From Alligator mississippiensis (Eukaryota > Chordata > Crocodylia > Alligatoridae): a stretch of DNA of 64,000 bases. Shown here piece by piece: positions 57,641 to 64,000 of the stretch; within the stretch, counting starts at the first letter, position 1; the number at the start of each line of letters is the position of its first letter. A program made the position numbers and the translations under genes. The stretch lies in the NCBI RefSeq assembly GCF_030867095.1, contig NC_081828.1:1689001-1753000 (forward strand), written 5' to 3'. The notes under the pieces were generated by a model. It was not told where the DNA came from. It ran no database searches and saw only the letters and a list, made by a program, of their open reading frames with translations.

Positions 57641-57731
57641 GTTCTCTCTTGGTCTTGGCCCCCAGGACCGCGCGGCGAGGAGTTCCACGGGTGAATGATG
57701 CATTGGGTGTAAATGCATTCAAACATCTCAT

Positions 57732-57878
57732 AAAATCATAGAGAATGAAGGGGACTCGGGGGTCACGTCCAGTCCAACCCTGCTCCAAGCAGGACCAGCC
57801 CCGACTACATCACCCCAGACACGGCTTTGTCTACCCGGGACTTAAACATCTCCATGGACAGAGGGTGTCTTTGGGGGG
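57732..57878 (-). mobile_element. CR1 LINE 3' fragment, left arm of an inverted pair
   Basis: aaaatcatagagaatgaagg, gggtcacgtccagtccaacc and caggaccagccccgactaca mark the CR1 3' terminus. The opposite-strand copy begins 191 bp further on. Confidence 0.92.
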
Positions 57879-58069
57879 CTCCTTCCCTTCAGGGGAAGCT
57901 CAGCTTTGCGTTGTCCTGTTGATCCCCCGTGCTGTCCCGTTGTTGTACGTCCCATTGTTCCTGGCCTGTCTCTCGCACCCCGGCATCTCCCCAGGTCTCT
58001 CGCCGTTCCCATCGCCCACCTGGACCTCTGTGTCTCTCGGCCAGGGCTGACTGCAGCATCCCGGCGGTG

Positions 58070-58298
58070 GAGCAATGGGCTCAGGCTGCAGCAAGGGAAG
58101 TTGAAGTTGGATATTCGGGAAAACTTTCTCACGAGGAGGATGGTGAAGCACTGAACGGGTTACCTAGAGAGGTGGTGGACTCTCCATCCTTGGTAGACCC
58201 GGGTGGACAAAGCCGTGTCTGGGATGATGTAGCTGGGGCTGGTCCTGCCTGGAGCAGGGGTTGGACTGGATGTGACCTCCCTTATTTTCTGTGATGTC
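58070..58298 (+). mobile_element. CR1 LINE 3' fragment, right arm of an inverted pair
   Basis: gagcaatgggctcaggctgc, gttggatattcgggaaaact, gtggactctccatccttggt, gtctgggatgatgtagctgg and ggactggatgtgacctccct, ending in ttattttctgtgatg. Confidence 0.92.
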
Positions 58299-58904
58299 AC
58301 GATCCCAGCCAAGGACAGTCTGTTGGTCCCCCAAATGGCATCACGCTTTGCAGCGCCGTGCTCGCGCCCGTTCCCGATGGAGCCGGGCGTTGGGTTTGCT
58401 GCAGCTGGCTGAGCTGGGGGCTTCCTCGCTGCCCCCCAGCACCAGCTGCAATTATTTTTGGACCCGGGGAGGGGTCCGAGAGCTCAGGTTGCTCCTTTCC
58501 ACGGGCGCTGCCTTGTGCGGCTTCACGCTGCGTTTTTCCATGCCCGCGCTGCCTGTTCTCCAGGCTTGGGCAGGTCCCCGGGCAGTGTTTATGGGGAGCT
58601 TAGGGAAGCGTTTCTGGGCTCGCTTCCTGCCGCGGACCGTTTATCCCGACCCAGGTGCTTCTTCTGAGGGTCTGAGTCGAAGGCGATGCATGTGAATACG
58701 TTGCCAGCCCCTTCTCTTTTATCCTCTGTTTCACCCGTGCCAGCGGTGACACCTTGTCCGGCGTCTCCGTTTCGGACTTGCTTCAACCCGCTCGCCGGCG
58801 GTGCAGGTCCAGCACGTGTGTTGCTCACGCCCGTCCTGTCCTGGATCCCTGTGGTATCGGCTGTAGTGCGGGTTTGCAGAGCACTTTAGGAAGGTCGCTT
58901 ATTC

Positions 58905-59010
58905 CCCATTGACATGCAAGGGCACGGAAGTGCAGGGAAGGTGAAGTGACTTGACCGAGGACACCCGGCACCCAGTGGCAGAGAAGCTAGCCCCCTGGAA
59001 TTGGGGTCTG
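58905..59010 (-). mobile_element. MIR-like SINE fragment
   Basis: ggtgaagtgacttgaccgag, gacacccggcacccagtggc and agagaagctag follow the MIR minus-strand order 'aagtgacttgcccaaggtcacacagc...agtggcagagc'. Confidence 0.6.
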
Positions 59011-60539
59011 GGCCTCCACCTCCCTGGTTTCACCGGCTGCAAGGAGCTGACCTCAAGGCGAGCGGGGATGTTCGTGGGAGCAGCGTGGCTCCTTCAGGCT
59101 TGCTGGGCTGGGAAATTGCATTTGCCTGCTTGTGCGAACCCCCGTCTCAGGAGCAGGCAGTGGGGCAGCACATCGGGTTGCTCCTTGCCAGCTCCCCTTG
59201 CCCATCTCAGTGTGCTCTGAGCCCTGATCCCATCCTCTGCCCCTGCCTGTCCTTCCTTCTCTGACACCAGCTGCTCCAGTCCCACCGTGGCCTGGGAGAA
59301 AGGCGCCGGGTAGGACTTCCTACCTCTCCGGGCAGGTGCAGCGGTGACATCCAGCAACATTTCCCCGTCGCTCCATCCCAGGCCTCCCCGGTGGGAGCGT
59401 CCTTGCAAGGCTGGACGTGTCCTCCAGCAAGGCCAAGCCGCAGGCACAGTGCTGCTGGCCACGCACGGCCACGGGTCCAGCCCCCAAGTCACCAGATAGC
59501 AGCAGCCACGTGCCCCCAACCCCTGCCAGCTCCCGGAGCAAGCCCCGCTGCTCCCTCCAGCCTTGGCGCCTCGTAGCCCTTGTTCTCCATTGCTTTCCCA
59601 GGGGCAGGTCCGGGTGTGATGCCTGGGGCTGTATCAGGGTGGACGATAGTCTTTTTGCAGCGTTTGGATGATGGTCCGTCCGGCTTGGTTTGCCCAGGGC
59701 AGATCCTGCCGCAGGCAGGGCTTGGATTAGGTGTCAGCGGTGCAGCCCCGCGGCTCTGGGATCCTGTGCTCCTTGGCTTTCAAAGCAGGGAGGGGGCTGC
59801 CAGGGCCCCCAAACCCAGCGGCGAAGAGGGAAGGGTTGGAGCCCACGCGGTGATGCTTTGTGCACGGTTGAACCCTGCTCGCTCCAGCGCGCCGGGTGGG
59901 TGGGTGGGTGGGAGACGCGTGCCCTCGTGGACCAGGGCGGGTCCGGGAGGTGTGAGCTGGGCCGTGGCTCTCCGTCGGGTGCCCGTTCTCCCAGGGTTTC
60001 GGGCACCGGTGCTGGCGTGGAGACATCCCTGGCTCCGAACTGCCCGGGATCCGGAGAAGCGGGGACCCTGCAGCTGTGGCCCTTTTGCCTTCTCCCTCTC
60101 ATGCTGCCCTTGCTTGGGGTCTCGGTGCTGGAGAAATACCCCACGCTGGCACCCGTTTCCCCTCCCAGCTCAGCACGCAGAAAGCCCCCGTTCCCGGAAA
60201 GGACCTCGGTGACGTGGCTGGGGCACCTGCGGGAGCTCCCAAACCTCCTGGTCTCACGCTCGCCCATGGCTCTGCATGGCCTCGGGGCAGCTGTGCCCAG
60301 GGGCAAGGGGTTTGGGGTCATGTCTCAGCCCCGAGCCCTCATTTTAAGAGCGGGAAGAGAAGTGAGGACGCCAGACCCTGGGTGCCCTCGCCCCTGCACC
60401 CGCTCCCGGGGACACGTGGTCAGCAGCGGGGGCCTCGAGAGCGGGGCCGGGGCAGAGACGGGCACGGAAATGGGGACATTACTGCCTCCGCCCCCGCGCC
60501 CCCAGCCAGCGCCTTCTCCTGCTCCTCTTGGCAACCTCA

Positions 60540-60840
60540 GAGTTAAAAACTTTACCAGTTTCTTTCTCTCTCTTTATCCCTTCCTTCCTTTCAGAGTTGA
60601 CAGGGGCAAAATAAAGGCTTTTTTTTTTTTTTAAACAATTTTGTTCCTTCTGGGAGTGATGGAGCGAGAGTGAGTGAAGATTATAGCTCTGTGTGCTGAA
60701 GACCTTCGTAATGGGGGGAGAAGCAGTGACATAATGGGAACCTAATGGCAGTAATTGGCCTTGGTTTTGACAGGGCCTATATCACGGCTCGGGAAAAAAA
60801 GAGATGTTTAAAGTAAAAATTTACACAAAATTATACGGTT
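60540..60840. promoter_or_regulatory. Candidate conserved block
   Basis: The block includes agtgacataatgggaaccta, atggcagtaattggccttgg and cagggcctatatcacggctc, after a poly(T) run (60619-60632). It is AT-rich compared with both flanks and has no coding or transposon signature. Confidence 0.35.
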
Positions 60841-62403
60841 TGGGGGGTGAAAACGGCTGTTGGGTTTTTCTCGCTCTCTTTTTCCCCCTTCCTCCGGGGA
60901 CGTTCCCTGGCCCCGTGTTTGTGTCTGTGTGTGTTTTCACGTCCATCACTTAGCGCCGGCACACGCGGCCGCGAACAAGGGAGCGTGCAGCTCGGCGCCC
61001 CGGGATTCACGTGCCGGGTTGGGGGGAGCGTGCCTCGGCCGTGGCGGGCCCGGGGCAGGGCAGCTGGCCGCGGACCGTGCCGCGGGGTCGGCCACGGGGT
61101 CTGCAAGACTTCGGGCGTAGCTGAGCATCGGCCGGGCCCTTGGCCGTTTGCAACGTGGGTAAAATAGGCAGAGGAGACGAGCGTTGTGCTGCTGCCGTGA
61201 CACTTCCTCGGGTCCAGAGTAGTTTCCTTCCTCCATGGTGCTTGCACCCCCGGGGCATCGTCTGCCCTGTGAACCCCTGTCTTCCCTTCCCAGTACGCGA
61301 TGCCGAGAGCGTAACACGTCCCGTGCCCGTTTCCTCCGGGCTGGGGACTTTGGGCCGCGCGGTTCTGGCGTCTCATTGATAGCCCACAGCAGAAAGGGTC
61401 CCGGCCCTGGTCCGGATCCACAAGCTCCCTTCGGGCTGCAGACAGATGTTACATTGATCCCGGGATCAGCCCTCGTCTATCTCGGAGCCAAGCGCCGTCG
61501 TACACACGGCCGTATCTGTTGTCCCGGGATAAATCCTGAAAAAGTCTCCGGGATACGAGGTAGTTAGTTTGTTCCGGGATGGTGCTAGGTACGTCTGTAC
61601 GGGTGTCCCGGGGTTGTGTCGTTGAATCCAGGGCAGAAAAGCAGCGCTTGCAAACCCCTGATTAGAAGGGTGATGCGTGGACACCTCAATCCCGGGATAT
61701 TTTTGTCCCGGGACATTCACAGGCACAACTTGTCCAGGGACAAATGCAGGCCTGTTGTTAGCCCGTTCATCCCCTCCCCTGCTCTTTGCCCCGCTGTCCT
61801 CCTCCTGTCCCCGGGCCCGTGCATTCGGAGTCTCAGCACTAAGGGCCCTTGGCCTCGCGGGTGGAGAGCGCTGGATTCGTCGCATCCGTGGGGATTTTTC
61901 AGGTCCATATTCATCGTTGCTCTGCTGACGCCAAAGGGCCTTGTGCCCAGCTGATCCCCCAGCCCGAGGCCCCCGAGGTCCATCGGTTGGTGGCTGAAGG
62001 TTGCTGCTCTCCTCTGGCCCATTTTCAAGAGCTGGACACACGGGACCAGATCCAGCTCCGGTGCTGAGCATCTCTGTGACAGCCGGGTGTGTAAGTGCAA
62101 TCTTCTCTTCCACCCGGCTCTGAAAACTGCACGTGCCCGAGGTCAGGGATGGGAATTGGGGAATCGGGGGTCCTTCTCCACCTTATCGCCCTGTGGACTT
62201 TCGTCGTAAGGCTCAAGAGTTGGGCGCCTTGCAATGTGGATGCATCAGTGTTTTTGCAGGGGCCTGAGCAGAGGGGAGCCGGTTTGCCTTTGGGTGTCGT
62301 GTGCCCTGGAGGTGTCCACGGGTGGAAGAGGATCTGGCCTGTAATGTGGAGCAGAGACCTGGGCCTGCCCTGCCAAGCAGGTTGCGAGTGGCCCGGTGCA
62401 TGA

Positions 62404-62862
62404 ATCCCAGACAACGAGGCTGGGAAGGGAGCTCAGGAGTCACATCTAGTCCAACCCCTGCTCCAAGCAGGACCAGCCCCGACTCCATCATCCCAGACAA
62501 GGCTTTGTCTACCTGGGTCTTCAACACCTCCAAGGACGGAGACTCCTCCACCTCCCCGGGTACCCTGCTCCAGTGCTGCACCACCCTCCTTGTGAGACAG
62601 TTTTTGCTAATATCCAACCTCAACTTCCCTTGCTGCAGCTTGAGCCCATTGCTCCTTGTCCTGTCACCTGCCCCCACTGAGACCAGCCCAGCTCCATCCT
62701 CTTTGCAGCCCCCCTGCAGGGAGGTGAAGGCTGCTATTCAACCCCCTTGGTCTTCTCTTCTGCAGACCAAGCCCATTTCCCTCAGCCTCTCCTCACCAGT
62801 CCTGTCCCCCAGCCCCCAACCATTTTTATTGCCCTCCGCTGGATTTCACTAAGCAACTGGTT
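62404..62862 (-). mobile_element. CR1 LINE 3' fragment (~460 bp)
   Basis: It reads tcccagacaacgaggctggg, caggaccagccccgactcca, cctaccctgctccagtgctg-like text, gctaatatccaacctcaact, gagaccagcccagctccatc and ttgccctccgctggatttca. It is one of the better preserved tails. Confidence 0.93.
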
Positions 62863-63214
62863 GGGTCCTTGCCGAGCCCGTGTTGCCAGCCCGAGCGGGG
62901 CGTTGCTGGGGGAAGGTTGTTTCCACCCAAGACGAGCTGGAGGAGCAGCTGTCTGAGACGTGGGCATCCCCAGTATCTGGCTCAGGCCTGGCCAGGAGAT
63001 CCTATGTTATTTCCTGCTCCGTGTAGATGACGAGCTGCCGCATCTCGCTGCGACGGTGAGCGGATCCCGCTGGGGTTGCCCATCCTGCTCCCACGCCGGA
63101 CACCACGTGCCCCTCTCTATACACAGAGGCGCAGATTTCCTCCCCAGGTGGCACAGGAAGCACATGCCAGAGCAGGGACGTGAATGCTAGAGCAGCGCGT
63201 GTGCATGCGTGCTG
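62863..63214 (+). other. Short intron 2 stretch, nothing recognised
   Basis: I see no exon, repeat or regulatory signature that I can support here. Confidence 0.5.
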
Positions 63215-63442
63215 TTGGTTGTAGCCGTGTTGGTCCAAGGACCCCCACGTTTGCATTTTCCCAGACCTGCATTTTGCATATTGGCTTGTATTTTCCCCGG
63301 GGGAGTACATGATTCACCAGCAGACTCTCTCTGTGCCTGAAATAGCACGTTTGTGCCTGAAAGCTTGCAACAAGCAATTTTTCCAACTGTTTAGTTGGTC
63401 TAATAAAAGATATCACATCTACCCGAAAAACCTTGTCTGCCA
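63215..63442. mobile_element. Recurrent interspersed repeat with TGTAGC end (copy 4, composite)
   Basis: The left end (ttggttgtagccgtgttggt) is in forward orientation, while the right part (ttccaactgtttagttggtc, taataaaagatatcacatct, acccgaaaaaccttgtctgc) is the reverse complement of the family order seen at 31141-31213. The copy therefore has an inverted or nested structure. Confidence 0.65.
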
Positions 63443-63449
63443 AAGCAGT

Positions 63450-63850
63450 GTGCACCGTTCTGGGCTCCGTGTTCAAAAAAAGGACGTGGAGACGTTGGAG
63501 AGGGTCCAGAGGCAGGAGGTGAACGTGATCCAGAGCTTGGCAGGCAAGGCAGGCGAGAGAGGCTGGTGGAGCCGGGCACGTTCAGCTTGCAGAAAAGGTG
63601 CCAAGAGCGGCATGAGAGCGTCTCTGCACAGCCGTGGAGGAGAGGGCGAGCTCCTCGTCTCTCGCTGCACGGAGCAGGATGCGGAGCAATGGCTTGAAGT
63701 TGCAGCAAAGCAGGTTTAGGTTGGATCTTAGGAAACATTTCTTTGCCGTCAGAGCAGGGAGGCCGTGGGGGAGACACCAGGGAAAGGGAGACTTCATCCC
63801 TGGAAGGGTTCAAGGAGAGGCTGGGCGGGCATCGACCAGGGGGGATCTAG
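63450..63850 (+). mobile_element. CR1 LINE ORF2 C-terminal fragment of a different subfamily
   Basis: The frame from 63473 reads KKDVETLERVQRQEVNVIQS, a diverged CR1 'LERVQRRATKMI' motif. It is followed by caatggcttgaagttgcagc, ttggatcttaggaaacattt and acttcatccctggaagggtt, the order expected near the ORF2 end. The wording differs from the other copies here (for example gaagggttcaaggagaggct), so it belongs to another CR1 subfamily. Confidence 0.8.
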
Positions 63851-64000
63851 GTGCAGCAATGCCTGTGCTCTGCGATGGGGATGTCTCAGGCCTCTGGGCT
63901 GTGCTGGGTGCCGTATGGGGCAAGAAGGGGTTTTTTCTCGTCCCGCTGCTGCATATTTCAGGGTTTGGGGTTTTTTCCACCTTTCTCAGCAGCGCTGGGT

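Larger units (their letters stand above)
53675..57731 (+). other. Intron 2 segment with a MITE and regulatory candidates
   Basis: No exon was recognised. It holds AT-rich candidates (54585-54760, 56690-56860, 57270-57640), a 24-bp tandem repeat (55452-55523) and a MITE-like element (55917-56147). Confidence 0.5.
58299..62403 (+). other. Intron 2 segment without recognised exons
   Basis: It contains a MIR-like fragment (58905-59010), an AT-rich regulatory candidate (60540-60840) and a cluster of cccgggat words at 61460-61720. No exon was supported. Confidence 0.5.

Noticed and set aside
10407..64000. RNF220 exon 3 or RING exons in the window
   Set aside because: No frame with the expected zinc-binding CPIC-type segment or C-terminal RING cysteine pattern next to splice sites was found by eye; a short exon could still be missed.
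1..64000. CRISPR arrays, operons, tRNA or rRNA genes, endogenous retroviruses
   Set aside because: No regularly spaced direct repeats, cloverleaf with A/B boxes, rRNA signature, or LTR/gag/pol signature was recognised.

Overview
The window is vertebrate nuclear DNA, most likely from a crocodilian; a turtle is the main alternative. The evidence is a GC- and CpG-rich sequence, long intron-like stretches without coding exons, at least 16 truncated CR1 LINE copies of the non-avian sauropsid type, small terminal-inverted-repeat elements and old MIR-like SINE remnants. Species assignment is inference. No bacterial, viral or operon-like organisation is present, and the hundreds of possible open reading frames are almost all chance frames in GC-rich DNA.

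One protein-coding gene is recognised with confidence: the 5' part of RNF220 (E3 ubiquitin ligase RING finger 220) on the + strand. A CpG island of about 1.8 kb (about 4.5-6.3 kb) carries a probable non-coding first exon ending at a GTGAGT donor (4959/4960). Intron 1 is about 4.7 kb. Exon 2 starts after a pyrimidine-tract/CAG acceptor at 9665/9666, has a short leader with a four-codon upstream ORF, and encodes the first 208 complete residues of RNF220 before a GTAAGT donor at 10406/10407. Everything after that, about 53.6 kb, reads as the beginning of a very long intron 2. The RING-encoding exons are not in the window.

Layout: 1-4.5 kb is upstream intergenic DNA with one MITE and two CR1 tails next to the island. 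4.5-9.7 kb holds the promoter, an intron rich in AT-rich TAAT-containing blocks that look like conserved regulatory DNA, and a degenerate ~100-bp minisatellite (8.56-9.18 kb). From 4.66 to 21.74 kb there is no recognisable CR1. From 21.7 kb to the end, CR1 tails in both orientations recur, several as close inverted pairs, with one longer reverse-transcriptase fragment (34.86-36.02 kb) abutting the 3' end of a second LINE family. A recurrent interspersed repeat with a TGTAGCCGTGTTGGTC-like end occurs four times. Further AT-rich candidate regulatory blocks lie near 31.5-32.05, 47.15-47.48, 54.6, 56.7, 57.3-57.6 and 60.6-60.8 kb.

No new enzymatic or defence system was found. The points most worth checking are the RNF220 5' architecture (uORF, weak first ATG, strong Met10), the CR1-free regulatory domain, the minisatellite that keeps a 270-codon frame open, the inverted CR1 pairs, and the two MITE copies.
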